A stretch of DNA of 64,000 nucleotides from Bradyrhizobium sp. Ce-3 (lineage in GTDB: Bacteria > Pseudomonadota > Alphaproteobacteria > Rhizobiales > Xanthobacteraceae), in assembly GCF_022835695.1 (NCBI RefSeq), contig NZ_BQUV01000004.1, positions 434,001-498,000 on the forward strand, written 5' to 3'. Made by a program: the position numbers and the translations under genes. The notes under the pieces were generated by a model. That model saw only the letters and a list, made by a program, of their open reading frames with translations. It did no database searches and was not told where the DNA came from. Shown here in pieces: positions 47,019 through 55,962 of the stretch (position 1 is its first letter; every line of letters starts with the position of its first letter).

Positions 47019-47810
47019 ATGCCGCTCAAGGTCGCCGCCTTCTACCAATTCGCCGCGCTGCCCGATTTCCGCACGCTGCGCGAGCCGCTGCGCGCGTTCT
47101 GCGCCGGGCTCGATCTCAAGGGCAGCGTGCTGCTCGCCCATGAAGGCATCAACGGCACCATCGCCGGCACCGGCGAGGCCATCGACGGCTTCGTCGCCGA
47201 ACTCAGGCATGGGCCGCTGTTCGGCGGCCGGCTCGACAATCTCGAGCTGAAATTCTCCCAGGCCGCGCAGATGCCGTTCCAGCGGCTCAAGGTGCGGCTG
47301 AAGAAGGAGATCGTCACGCTCGGCGACAGCATGGCCGACCCGACGCGCCAGGTCGGCACCTATGTCGATGCCGCCGACTGGAACGAGCTGATCGCCGCTC
47401 CCGACATCATGCTGCTCGACACCCGCAACGCCTTCGAAGTCGCGATGGGCACCTTCGAAGGCGCGGTGGATCCCAGGATCGCGAGCTTTGGCCAGTTCAA
47501 GGAATTCGCCGCGCGGCACCTCGATCCCGCGACGCACCGCAGGATTGCGATGTTCTGCACCGGCGGCATCCGTTGCGAGAAGGCGAGCGCCTATCTGCTC
47601 GCGCAGGGCTTCGGCGAGGTCTATCACCTCAAGGGCGGCATCCTGAAATATCTCGAGGAAACTCCGCAGCAGCGCAGCCGCTGGCGCGGCGACTGCTTTG
47701 TGTTCGACGAGCGTGTCGCGCTCGGCCATGGCCTGCGCGAGCGTGCAAGCGCGGTTGCGAACGAAGCGGAGAGCGAGCCCGGCTGCTGCGAGGCCGCCGT
47801 CCATGAGTGA
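47019..47810 (+). CDS. trhO: tRNA uridine(34) hydroxylase TrhO
   Basis: 263 residues. The N-terminal half (AAFYQFAALPDFRTLREPLRAFCAGLDLKGSVLLAHEGINGTIAG) and the rhodanese domain (LLDTRNAFEVAMGTFEGAVDP; active loop FCTGGIRCEKAS, Cys180) are characteristic of TrhO/YceA, which makes 5-hydroxyuridine at the tRNA wobble position with O2. The C-terminus has paired Cys residues (CC) in a short tail. It overlaps slyX by eight bases. Divergent from the ggt-like gene. Confidence 0.9.
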   Translation: MPLKVAAFYQFAALPDFRTLREPLRAFCAGLDLKGSVLLAHEGINGTIAGTGEAIDGFVAELRHGPLFGGRLDNLELKFSQAAQMPFQRLKVRLKKEIVTLGDSMADPTRQVGTYVDAADWNELIAAPDIMLLDTRNAFEVAMGTFEGAVDPRIASFGQFKEFAARHLDPATHRRIAMFCTGGIRCEKASAYLLAQGFGEVYHLKGGILKYLEETPQQRSRWRGDCFVFDERVALGHGLRERASAVANEAESEPGCCEAAVHE

Positions 47811-48018
47811 CACGGCGAAGCTGAGCGAACGGATCGATGCGCTGGAGGTCCGCCTGACCTATCAGGACGAGACCATCGAGACGTTGAACCAGACCATCAC
47901 GGCGCAATGGAAGCAGATCGACGCGCTGACGCGCCAGATCGCCGAGTTGCGCGACCGACTTCAGGACGCCGAACGACAGGCGCCGGGCCCCGCCAATGAG
48001 CCCCCACCGCATTATTGA
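47803..48018 (+). CDS. slyX: SlyX family coiled-coil protein
   Basis: 71 residues. One long coiled-coil helix, KLSERIDALEVRLTYQDETIETLNQTITAQWKQIDALTRQIAELRDRLQDAE, then a Pro-rich end ending PPPHY, as in SlyX. Its ATG lies inside the trhO 3' end (8-base overlap), so it is translationally coupled to trhO. The function of SlyX is not well defined. Confidence 0.88.
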   Translation: MSDTAKLSERIDALEVRLTYQDETIETLNQTITAQWKQIDALTRQIAELRDRLQDAERQAPGPANEPPPHY

Positions 48019-48048
48019 TCGATGCCGCCGCGTCGCGGCGGCATCGGA

Positions 48049-48936
48049 CTACATGTTGCTCACCTGACGCATCGGCTTCGCGCCGCTGAAGAACAGGCTG
48101 GACAGCCGCTGCACCATCGCCGTGGCGCGGCTTCCCTCGAGGCCCGGACGAACACACAGCAAGCGCTTCTGCACCGGAAGCTCCGGAAGATAATAGTCCT
48201 TCGCCGAGATCAGCGAGGATGGGATCATCCGCTCGGGGCACGCCGTCAGGCCGTATCCGGCCCGTGCGGCTTCGAGTCGCAGCTGGTGGTTCGGGCTCCT
48301 GAATACGATCTTGTACGTGATGTTGTGCTTGGTGAGCGTCCGGATCATCCAGTCGTCACCAGGCCACGCCAGGATCGGAATCGGTGCGCCCGGCCGCAGG
48401 ACAAAATCACGTGATCGTACCCACACCGAGCGCTCGTCGGCCTCGGCGGCAACCGTCACCTCGTCTTCGTTCTCCAGCGAAGGGTTGCTGTAGACGAACG
48501 CGATGTCGATGTAGCCGTCGATCAATCCCCTGATGACGATCGGCGACATATCGGCGTGAACCAGCACATCGGCAAGTGCATCGGACGGATGGAGCTTGAG
48601 GAATTCCTCGGCGAGCATCGTGCTTATTCCCAGCCGCAACGGCTGAGGCCCTTCATGATTGCCGCCGAGTCGAAGCAGCTGGTCGTTGGCTTCGAGTATC
48701 CGCCTTGCCTGCTGCACGGCGACCTTGCCGAGCTCGGTGGTTGTGGTGCCGTTCGCCGTTCTGACGAACAGCGCGCCACCAACCAGGCTTTGCAGTCGCT
48801 TGACCTGCGAACTGATCGCCGGCTGACTGAGGCCGAGACGCTCACCGGCCTTCGATAGACTTCCCGTCTCTGCAATCGCAACGACGGTACGAACGATCTC
48901 GGTAGGAATATTCAAATGCTGACGTGATCTGTGCAT
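48049..48936 (-). CDS. LysR family transcriptional regulator
   Basis: 295 residues. N-terminal winged HTH: EIVRTVVAIAETGSLSKAGERLGLSQPAISSQVKRLQSLVGGALFVRT. The effector-binding domain follows (LRLGISTMLAEEFLKLHPSDALADVLVHADMSPIVIRGLIDGYIDIAFVYSN). The target cannot be told; the nearest gene cluster downstream of its divergent spacer is the TadE/TadG pair, and an inverted repeat TTACGTG-N6-CACGTAA lies in between. Confidence 0.88.
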   Translation of the reverse strand: MHRSRQHLNIPTEIVRTVVAIAETGSLSKAGERLGLSQPAISSQVKRLQSLVGGALFVRTANGTTTTELGKVAVQQARRILEANDQLLRLGGNHEGPQPLRLGISTMLAEEFLKLHPSDALADVLVHADMSPIVIRGLIDGYIDIAFVYSNPSLENEDEVTVAAEADERSVWVRSRDFVLRPGAPIPILAWPGDDWMIRTLTKHNITYKIVFRSPNHQLRLEAARAGYGLTACPERMIPSSLISAKDYYLPELPVQKRLLCVRPGLEGSRATAMVQRLSSLFFSGAKPMRQVSNM

Positions 48937-49071
48937 CGCGAGCCCTCCAATCTCAGCACGGGACGCAATTACGTTCTCCAGTATGTGATTCAGCTATACT
49001 AACATTTGGTTGCACTTTCGTTTAGTTTCAATTTGTCGCGTCGCCAACGTAATTGCACATCATATGTATTG

Positions 49072-49091
49072 TTACGTGCATTGCCACGTAA
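49072..49091. promoter_or_regulatory. Inverted repeat in the lysR-tadE spacer
   Basis: TTACGTG, spacer CATTGC, CACGTAA: perfect 7-bp arms. The 391-base spacer (48937-49327) is A/T-rich compared with its surroundings and otherwise has no convincing gene. The site could be for the LysR protein (T-N11-A type spacing is not met exactly) or another regulator. Confidence 0.5.
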
Positions 49092-49327
49092 TGCTACGGT
49101 ATCAGACGGCGGCATCTGCATACGCGCGCGACAGATCGGCATCATCGTCCCCCGGATTTCTGCGGACATGGCATCAAAGTTTTTGATCGCCCCATAACGT
49201 ATCGCGCACCCGATAAGATCTGGCGCTGTCATTCATCTGAATTGACGTCACTGATTCGCGAAAGCGTTTTCATAGTTTTCCTTAATCAAAGCCTCGCAAC
49301 GTGACGGCGTAGTTTGCGTTTCGAGGT

Positions 49328-49747
49328 GTGCCAATGACCAGGTTCTTTCGCTGTCGAAGCGGCGCGTCTGCTGTCGAATTCGCGCTCATGCTGCCGATGT
49401 TTCTTGCCTTCATTTTCGGCATCATCGTATTCGGCTCGTATCTCGCCATGGTGCATGGCGTTCAGCAACTCGCCGCCGAAGCGGCGCGGTCGTCCATCGC
49501 GGGAATGACCGACACCGAACGCAACAGCCTCGCGACCAATTACGTCACCGCCAATGCATCGACCTATCCGTTGCTCGTTCCCGGCAACCTCACGGTCAAT
49601 GCCGCACCGTCGCCGGCGAACGCCAACGTCTACGTCGTGACGGTCAACTACAACGCGGCCAGCAACTTCATCTACAGCCTGCCGTTCCTGCCCAAGCCCG
49701 CGAGCACCATCGTGCGCTCCGCGGCGATTCAATACGGGGGATTCTAG
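49328..49747 (+). CDS. TadE-like pilus/pseudopilin protein
   Basis: 139 residues from GTG 49328 (137 if ATG 49334 is used). It starts FFRCRSGASAVEFALMLPMFLAFIFGIIVFGSYLAMVHGVQQLAAEAARSSIAGMT, the TadE signature: a prepilin-like G-A-x-A-V-E-F-A cleavage site followed by one hydrophobic helix. It should be cut by a prepilin peptidase and inserted in the inner membrane for Flp/Tad pilus assembly or surface attachment. The next gene starts one base after its stop. No TadA/B/C or pilin gene is in the window. Confidence 0.85.
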   Translation: MPMTRFFRCRSGASAVEFALMLPMFLAFIFGIIVFGSYLAMVHGVQQLAAEAARSSIAGMTDTERNSLATNYVTANASTYPLLVPGNLTVNAAPSPANANVYVVTVNYNAASNFIYSLPFLPKPASTIVRSAAIQYGGF

Positions 49748-49748
49748 G

Positions 49749-51419
49749 ATGACGGGCATCCTCGCGCTGATGCGGCGCTTCGGCGCCGACGAACGCGGCA
49801 ACTTCGCGATGATCTCGGCCGGCCTGATGACACTCCTGATCGGGTGCGCGGGGCTTGCGATCGACCTCGGCACCATCTTCGCCGACCGGCGCAAGACGCA
49901 GAGCACCGCCGACCTCGCCGCGATCGTCGCCGCCGCCAATCTGAGCAATCCGGTCAACGCCGCCACCGCGACGGTGACACAGAACAACTATCCGGCCAGC
50001 GCGCTGGTCAAGGTCGAGACCGGGACCTACAGCGCAAACAGCGCCATCGCGCCGCAGTCCCGCTTCGTGACCCCGGCGGTCGGCATTCCGAATGCCGCGC
50101 GCGTCACGCTGACGACCCAGACCCCGCTGTATTTCGCGCGCTATCTGACCGGCGCGAGCAGCTTCAAGATCTCGACGACCGCCACCGCGACGTCGACCGA
50201 AATGGCCACGTTCGCGATCGGGTCGCGGCTGCTCTCGGTCAACGGCGGGGCGCTCAACGCGCTGCTCGGCTCCATGCTCGGCACCACGCTGTCGCTCTCG
50301 GTGATGGACTACAATTCGCTGATCAGCGCCAAGATCGACGCCCTCGACTTCCTGTCGGCGCTGGCGACCCGCGTCAACCTGACCGCCGGAACCTACAACG
50401 ACGTGCTGAACAGCAACCTCAAGGTCGGCGACATCATCGCGGCCGCGCTGACCACCCAGCAGATCACCAACGGCGCGGGCGCGGCGACGACCGCGCTGTC
50501 GACGATCTCCCAGGCCGTCACCGGCTCTTCGACCAAGATTTCGCCGGGCAGCCTGATCGATCTCGGCCCCTTCGCCAACCTCACGGTGGGACAGAAACCC
50601 AAGGTCGGCGCCAGCGTTTCGGTGTTCGACCTCGTCAATACCGTGGCGCAGATCGCCAACGGCAGCCATCAGATCGCGACGTCGATCAATCTCGGCCTGC
50701 CCGGCATCGCCAACGTATCCGTGATCGCGACGATCGGCGAGCGCCCGGTCGGCTCGAGCTGGATCGCGATGGGCACCCAGGGCGTCAGCGTCCACACCGC
50801 GCAGACGCGGATCCTGGCGACGATCAACGTGCTCGGCTCCGGCAGCGTGTCCGCGATCAACCTCCCGGTCTATGTCGAGGTCGCCTCGGGCACCGCGACG
50901 CTCAACGCGGTGTCGTGCGGCCATCCGAACATCAGCACGTCGCAGGTCACGATCGGCGTGACGCCGGGGATCGTGGACGCCTGGATCGGCAACGTCACGG
51001 TCGCCGACATGACCAACTTCACGACCAAGCCCAATCCGCCGCCGGCGACGCTGGTCAATCTCGGCCTCATCACCGTCACCGGCCTCGCCCATGCCGGCAT
51101 GGGCAACACCACGCCGACCAACGTCAATTTCAGCTACAGCGATATCCAGTCGGGGACCAAGAAGACGGTGACGACGACCAACTTCCTCTCGTCGCTGACC
51201 GGAAGCCTGCTCGGCGACCTCTCGCTCACCATCAATGTCGGCCCGCTCGGGCTGCCGATCCCGGGACTGGGCGCGCTCGTCATGAGCATCCTGAACGGCG
51301 TCACGAGCTCGGTCGATCAGGTGCTGGCGTCATTGCTGTCGACGCTCGGCATCGGACTCGGCCAGGTCGACGTCTGGGTGCTCGGCATCCGTTGCGACGG
51401 CGCGGTGCTGGTGAACTGA
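49749..51419 (+). CDS. TadG-like protein
   Basis: 556 residues. The N-terminus ERGNFAMISAGLMTLLIGCAGLAIDLGTIFADRRKTQSTADLAAIVAAANLSNP is the TadE/TadG prepilin-type anchor (DUF2134 group), and the rest is a long Ser/Thr/Ala-rich extracytoplasmic part with beta-rich repeats (LSLSVMDYNSLISAKIDALDFLSALA and so on). No von Willebrand MIDAS motif is visible, unlike many TadG proteins. It is translated with TadE (one-base gap) and probably assists the same surface structure. Confidence 0.83.
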   Translation: MTGILALMRRFGADERGNFAMISAGLMTLLIGCAGLAIDLGTIFADRRKTQSTADLAAIVAAANLSNPVNAATATVTQNNYPASALVKVETGTYSANSAIAPQSRFVTPAVGIPNAARVTLTTQTPLYFARYLTGASSFKISTTATATSTEMATFAIGSRLLSVNGGALNALLGSMLGTTLSLSVMDYNSLISAKIDALDFLSALATRVNLTAGTYNDVLNSNLKVGDIIAAALTTQQITNGAGAATTALSTISQAVTGSSTKISPGSLIDLGPFANLTVGQKPKVGASVSVFDLVNTVAQIANGSHQIATSINLGLPGIANVSVIATIGERPVGSSWIAMGTQGVSVHTAQTRILATINVLGSGSVSAINLPVYVEVASGTATLNAVSCGHPNISTSQVTIGVTPGIVDAWIGNVTVADMTNFTTKPNPPPATLVNLGLITVTGLAHAGMGNTTPTNVNFSYSDIQSGTKKTVTTTNFLSSLTGSLLGDLSLTINVGPLGLPIPGLGALVMSILNGVTSSVDQVLASLLSTLGIGLGQVDVWVLGIRCDGAVLVN

Positions 51420-51490
51420 GAACGTTACCGCGTCAGGACGAAGAGCTTTGGGGAACGACCGCGACGGGCGTCAGGGGTAGGGAGACTGCA

Positions 51491-51781
51491 TTGAGTACAA
51501 CAATAAGGAGATACAAGACCGACAGCCAGCGAACGCCGCTGATGAAGCGCGGGACGATCTTCTTCCGCAACACCAGCGTCGACTGTGTCGTGCTCAACAT
51601 CTCGACCGGAGGAGCGGGGCTTGCCGTGGAGAGCGACGTCGCCGTCCCGTTCGCGTTCGACCTCGAGATCGAGAGCGAGCCGATCCGGCGGCACTGCATT
51701 CTGGTCTGGCGTCTCGAGCGCCGGCTCGGCGTGACCTTCGAGTTCGAGCGGATGCAGCGCCCCGACAGCGGCCCGGTCTAG
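51491..51781 (+). CDS. PilZ domain c-di-GMP receptor-like protein
   Basis: 96 residues from TTG 51491, with an AGGGAG site seven bases upstream; an ATG at 51542 would give a cut-down domain. The PilZ features are the Arg/Lys-rich start IRRYKTDSQRTPLMKRGTIFFRN and the NxSxGG segment VLNISTGGAGLAVESD, followed by a barrel strand CILVWRLERRLGVTFEF. The classic RxxxR is not perfect (RRYKTDSQR), so c-di-GMP binding is likely but not certain. It follows tadE-tadG by 71 bases, suggesting second-messenger control of that surface structure. Confidence 0.75.
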   Translation: MSTTIRRYKTDSQRTPLMKRGTIFFRNTSVDCVVLNISTGGAGLAVESDVAVPFAFDLEIESEPIRRHCILVWRLERRLGVTFEFERMQRPDSGPV

Positions 51782-51796
51782 CCTTGCATCACGATA

Positions 51797-51829
51797 TGCG
51801 GGCGGCTTCGCTGGTCGAGGCCGCCCGCA
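51797..51829. terminator. Bidirectional hairpin after pilZ
   Basis: TGCGGGCGGC and GCCGCCCGCA, perfect 10-bp arms around a 13-base loop, between the PilZ stop and the convergent 44-aa gene stop. Confidence 0.65.
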
Positions 51830-51835
51830 AACATG

Positions 51836-51970
51836 TCAGACGTGCAGCATCAGCCACAGGATCACGGCAAGTCCTGCCGCGACGATCGCGCACCACACCA
51901 CGGGCGTGGTGCGCTTCGAGCCACCGCTGCGCGGCGAGTCGTTCCTCGCATGGTTGAACTCATTTCGCAT
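51836..51970 (-). CDS. Tiny single-pass membrane protein (44 aa)
   Basis: A 44-residue frame starting at ATG 51970: a polar, basic N-terminal half (MRNEFNHARNDSPRSGGSKRTTP) and one membrane helix VVWCAIVAAGLAVILWLMLHV at the end. Short proteins of this plan are common beside stress genes in these bacteria. It is 29 bases downstream of the 61-aa stress gene on the same strand, so it can share its EcfG-type promoter. Function unknown. Confidence 0.6.
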   Translation of the reverse strand: MRNEFNHARNDSPRSGGSKRTTPVVWCAIVAAGLAVILWLMLHV

Positions 51971-51999
51971 CGTGGTTAGCAATCGCTGGGATATACCAG

Positions 52000-52293
<294 letters not shown>

Positions 52294-52307
52294 TCAGGAA
52301 CTTTCGC

Positions 52308-53354
52308 GTGCCCCAGGACTCCACCAAAAAGCCGTTCATCGACCTCCTGTCGGGCCACCGACAGGCCGTTCCGCCGCTCTGGATGATGCGGCAGGCCGGC
52401 CGCTATCTGCCCGAATATCGCGAATTGCGCGCCAAGGCCGGCGGCTTCCTCGATCTCTGCTTCACGCCCGAATTCGCCACCGAGATCACGCTGCAGCCGA
52501 TCCGCCGGTTCAACTTCGACGCCGCGATCATCTTCTCCGACATCCTGGTGATCCCCTACGCGCTCGGCCGCTCGGTGCGCTTCGAGGCCGGCGAAGGGCC
52601 GCGGCTCGATCCGCTGGCCACGCCCGGCGAGATCGCGACGCTGGCGACCGAGGCCAATTTCGACCAGCTCGAGCCGGTGTTCGAGGCGCTGCGCCGGGTC
52701 CGGCGCGAGCTGGCGCCCGAGATCGCGCTGATCGGCTTCTGCGGCGCGCCTTGGACGGTTGCGACCTACATGGTGGCCGGACAGGGCACGCCGGACCAGG
52801 CGCCGGCGCGGATGCTCGCCTATCGCCACCCGGACGCCTTCGCCCGGATCATCGACGTCCTGGTCGAGAACTCGATCCACTACCTCGTCGGCCAGCTCAA
52901 GGCCGGCGCCGATTGCCTGCAGATCTTCGACACCTGGGCCGGCGTGCTGCCGCCGCGCGAGTTCGCCCGCTGGTCGATCGAGCCGACCCGGCGCATCGTG
53001 GCCGGAGTGCGCAAGCAGGTCCCTGGCGCCCGGATCCTCGGCTTTCCGCGCGGCGCGGCGGGCATGCTGCCGGCCTATGTCGAAGAGACCGGCGTCGATG
53101 CGGTCTCGATCGACTGGGCCGCCGAGCCATCGATGATCCGCGAGCGCGTGCAGAGCCGCGTCGCCGTGCAGGGCAATCTCGATCCGCTGGCCCTGATCGC
53201 CGGCGGCGCCGCGCTCGACCGCGCGGTGGACGACGTGCTGGAGAATTTCGGCAAGGGCCGGCTGATCTTCAACCTCGGCCACGGCATCCTGCAGGAGACG
53301 CCGATCGCCCATGTCGAGCAGATGGTCGCGCGGGTGCGCGCGTATAAGGGCTGA
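52308..53354 (+). CDS. hemE: Uroporphyrinogen decarboxylase
   Basis: 348 residues from GTG 52308 (AGGAA seven bases upstream); GTG 52290 is a second choice. HemE signatures are [30 protein letters not shown] with the invariant [23 protein letters not shown] with the catalytic Asp, and [15 protein letters not shown]. It turns uroporphyrinogen III into coproporphyrinogen III in heme synthesis. In related genomes hemE often lies with hemH, hemJ or rho; none is seen here, so its neighbourhood is unusual. Confidence 0.92.
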   Translation: MPQDSTKKPFIDLLSGHRQAVPPLWMMRQAGRYLPEYRELRAKAGGFLDLCFTPEFATEITLQPIRRFNFDAAIIFSDILVIPYALGRSVRFEAGEGPRLDPLATPGEIATLATEANFDQLEPVFEALRRVRRELAPEIALIGFCGAPWTVATYMVAGQGTPDQAPARMLAYRHPDAFARIIDVLVENSIHYLVGQLKAGADCLQIFDTWAGVLPPREFARWSIEPTRRIVAGVRKQVPGARILGFPRGAAGMLPAYVEETGVDAVSIDWAAEPSMIRERVQSRVAVQGNLDPLALIAGGAALDRAVDDVLENFGKGRLIFNLGHGILQETPIAHVEQMVARVRAYKG

Positions 53355-53359
53355 GGCCT

Positions 53360-53445
53360 GTAGCCCGGATGCAGCGCAGCGCAATCCGGGACTCTTCTCC
53401 GCCGATGGGACGGCCCCGGATTGCGCTTCGCTCCATCCGGGCTAC
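53360..53445. repeat. GTAGCCCGGATG inverted repeat, copy 3
   Basis: GTAGCCCGGATGCAGCGCAG and reverse complement with a ~40-base centre, starting six bases after the hemE stop, where it probably ends transcription. Confidence 0.8.
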
Positions 53446-53457
53446 GCCACTCTCGCA

Positions 53458-53597
53458 CCGTCACCCTGAGGAGACCGCGCAGCGGTCGTCTCGAAGGGTC
53501 GACGGCCCGGGTCTGGCCACGCGTGAAGAGGGCCGCACGCCGAAACATCGGGGCCGTCGACCCTTCGAGACGCGCTGCGCGCTCCTCAGGGTGACGG
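53458..53597. repeat. CCGTCACCCTGAGG inverted repeat, long form
   Basis: CCGTCACCCTGAGGAG at one end and CTCCTCAGGGTGACGG at the other, with inner arms TCGAAGGGTCGACGGCC / GGCCGTCGACCCTTCGA. It directly follows GTAGCCC copy 3, a composite of two repeat families between convergent genes. Confidence 0.75.
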
Positions 53598-53616
53598 ACT
53601 GAAGAGCGGCGGGTTT

Positions 53617-55248
53617 CTACCTTGCATCCTCCAAAATCATGTCGGACGCCTTCTCCGCGATCATGATCGTCGGCGCGTTGGTGTTGCCCGACATCAGGTC
53701 CGGCATCACCGACGCATCGACCACGCGCAGGCCGTCGATGCCGCGCACCTTGAGCCGCTGATCGACGACCGCGAGCGCGTCGTTGCCCATCCGGCAGGTC
53801 GAGGTCGGATGATAGACCGTGCTGCCGGTGCGGCGGCAGAACTCGAGCAAATCGTCGTCGCTGACCACCTTGGCGCCGGGATCGACTTCGCCGACCGAGT
53901 ATGACTTCAGCGCCGGTGCGGCCAGGATCTTGCGCAGGATGCGGATGCCGTCGATGAAGGCGCGGCGGTCGGTCTCGGTCGCCAGATAGTTGATGCGGAT
54001 TTCCGGCGGTACGCTCGGATCCGCGCTCCTGATCTTCAGCGAGCCGCGGCTCTCCGGACGCAACTGGCAGACCGACGCCGTGAAGCCCGGGAACGGATGC
54101 AGCTTCTCGCCCATCTTGTCGGTCGAGAACGGCAGGAAGTGGATCTGGATGTCGGGCGATGCCAGCCGCGGGCTGGTCTTGAAGAACGCACCCGACGTGC
54201 CGGCGGCGATCGTCAGCGGCCCCTTGCGCAGCGCCGCGTAGCGCAGCCCGGCCATCACGCGGCGCACCGGATTGTTGACGACGTCGTTCAGCGTGACGCT
54301 CTGCGCGCAGCGCGTGACGATGCGCACCTGCATGTGATCCTGCAAGTCATTGCCGACGCCGGGCGCATCGAGCACCACCGCGATGCCGTGCTGCTTCAAC
54401 AGCTCGGCCGGGCCGACGCCGGAGAGCTGCAGCAATTGCGGCGAGTTGTACGCGCCGCTCGACACCAGCACCTCCTTGCGCGCCTTGGCCATGCGCGACT
54501 GGCCGTCCTGCTTGTAGGCGACGCCGCTGGCGCGCACGCCATCGAACAGGATGCGCTGCGCCAGCGCCGAGGTCTCGACATGCAGATTGCCGCGGGTCAG
54601 TGCCGGCCGCAGATAGGATCGCGCCGTCGAGGCGCGCCGGCCGCGCCGCGTCGTGGTCTGGAAGAAGCCCGCGCCCTCCTGGGTCGCGCCGTTGAAATCC
54701 GGATTGGTCGGGATGCCGACTTCGGCCGCGGCATGCACGAAGGCTTCCGACAGCGGATCGTGATGCCGCCAGTCCGACACCGGCAGCGGGCCGCCGGCGC
54801 CGTGATATTTGTCGCCGCCGCGCTGCTGGTCTTCCGCCTTCCGGAAATAGGGCAACACGTCGTCATAGCCCCAGCCGGCATTGCCGCGCTGGCGCCAGCG
54901 ATCGTAGTCCTCGTGCTGGCCGCGCACATAGAGCAGGCCGTTGATCGAGCTGGAGCCGCCGAGCACTTTTCCGCGCGGCTGGAACACCTGGCGTCCGTTC
55001 AGGCCCGGCTCCGGCTCGGTCTGGTACATCCAGTTGACGGATTTTTCCTTGAACAGCTTGCCGTAGCCGAGCGGCACATGGATCCAGATGTTGGTGTCTT
55101 TCGGCCCGGCCTCGAGCAGCAGCACCGAGTGCCTGCCGTCGGCGCTCAGGCGGTTGGCGAGCACGCAGCCGGCCGAGCCGGCGCCGACGATGACGTAATC
55201 ATACTCGGCCGCATCGTTCGGCGACGCGCCACGATTGTTGTTGTTCAT
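53617..55248 (-). CDS. GMC family oxidoreductase (choline / alcohol dehydrogenase-like)
   Basis: 543 residues from ATG 55248 (GGGGGAAAC upstream). The FAD-binding GxGxxG is YDYVIVGAGSAGCVLANRL, followed by the GMC signatures PRGKVLGGSSSINGLLYVRGQHEDYDRW and VLVSSGAYNSPQLLQLSGVGPAELL. The catalytic His is in TVYHPTSTCRMGND, and the C-terminal TNAPTIMIAEKASDMI holds the second active-site residue (Asn where many have His). It is likely a PQQ-independent alcohol or choline-type dehydrogenase; the substrate is not known. Confidence 0.88.
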   Translation of the reverse strand: MNNNNRGASPNDAAEYDYVIVGAGSAGCVLANRLSADGRHSVLLLEAGPKDTNIWIHVPLGYGKLFKEKSVNWMYQTEPEPGLNGRQVFQPRGKVLGGSSSINGLLYVRGQHEDYDRWRQRGNAGWGYDDVLPYFRKAEDQQRGGDKYHGAGGPLPVSDWRHHDPLSEAFVHAAAEVGIPTNPDFNGATQEGAGFFQTTTRRGRRASTARSYLRPALTRGNLHVETSALAQRILFDGVRASGVAYKQDGQSRMAKARKEVLVSSGAYNSPQLLQLSGVGPAELLKQHGIAVVLDAPGVGNDLQDHMQVRIVTRCAQSVTLNDVVNNPVRRVMAGLRYAALRKGPLTIAAGTSGAFFKTSPRLASPDIQIHFLPFSTDKMGEKLHPFPGFTASVCQLRPESRGSLKIRSADPSVPPEIRINYLATETDRRAFIDGIRILRKILAAPALKSYSVGEVDPGAKVVSDDDLLEFCRRTGSTVYHPTSTCRMGNDALAVVDQRLKVRGIDGLRVVDASVMPDLMSGNTNAPTIMIAEKASDMILEDAR

Positions 55249-55508
55249 TCGTTTCCCCCGGGCCATACGGCGCGACCGGCAGAGTTGTGCCCCCGCCCAG
55301 CATTGACAAGAGACCTAGCGAGCGTCGCAGATGCGGTCAAGAAAGTTGGCGTGCCGAACCGGAGCGGTACCAACGGACCTCCGGCCGCACGCGCGGGAGC
55401 CGCACGCACATTGGCGCGGCAGGCCGTATTTCGCCGACGCCGCCTTCAGCGAGGCATCCTGATCAGGCACATGGAGGCTGGAGGGAAAATCCGCGCCGGC
55501 GCGCATCA

Positions 55509-55760
55509 CCTGCTCGGCAGCATGGCCGCGGCACGCTCGTCACCGGCGATGATGGTGCGCAGGATCGCGGCATGCTCGTCCCAGGGTCCGCGCCTGGCGC
55601 ACCAGATCGGTCGGCGCAGACAGCATCGCCGTGCGTTCGCGCAGCCGCTTCAGCAGATCGGCCCAGCACGCGATTGCGGCCGGCTTCTGCCAACTCGTGG
55701 TGGGATTGCTGATTGAGAGCGAACAACAGATCGTAGCACCGCGAAGTAGCGGGCGTGGAA
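55509..55760 (-). pseudogene. Decayed GntR-family regulator (FCD domain remnant)
   Basis: Pieces of one FCD ligand-binding domain lie in different frames: DLLFALNQQSHHELAEAGRNRVL, then ADLLKRLRERTAMLSAPTDLVRQAR, then WDEHAAILRTIIAGDERAAAMLPSR. They would join if one base were removed near 55664 and one near 55588. The N-terminal winged helix is absent; upstream of 55770 the sequence is unrelated. So this is a truncated, twice-frameshifted regulator. It probably once governed the neighbouring oxidoreductase or aromatic genes. The rest of the 55249-55962 gap holds no other gene that I can support. Confidence 0.7.
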
Positions 55761-55829
55761 CAGGCAAAAGGTCTATCCGATATCCGTCCTCTTAAGAAAT
55801 GGTCATTTTGAAGAACAGAAAGACAGTCG

Positions 55830-55862
55830 CGACAGGTGTCGTTTCCCATTCCCCTCGGGAAT
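55830..55862. promoter_or_regulatory. Two small palindromes upstream of the SDR gene
   Basis: CGACA-GG-TGTCG (55830-55841) and ATTCCC-CTC-GGGAAT (55848-55862), about 100 bases before the SDR start in a relatively A/T-rich stretch. They may be operators for the SDR gene. Confidence 0.4.
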
Positions 55863-55962
55863 AAGCGTTATTCGGTGATCCCATCTACCTGAGCATGAGT
55901 GAGCCGGAATAGTGGAGGCATGCGGTGCCATCAGCCCGCAGCTATCACGCGGGAGATCAAAA

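Noticed and set aside
48999-49232. 77-codon minus-strand and 63-codon plus-strand frames in the lysR-tadE spacer
   Set aside because: Neither has a good ribosome site or recognisable sequence, and they overlap each other and the inverted repeat.
49844-51490. Upstream part of a long plus-strand frame ending in the PilZ gene
   Set aside because: It is out of frame with tadG and encodes a low-complexity Arg/Asp-rich string; only the last 96 codons are a real domain.
55912-55962. Upstream extension of the SDR gene to an ATG at 55912
   Set aside because: The added residues are unlike any SDR start, while TTG 55963 has a ribosome site and fits the family N-terminus.
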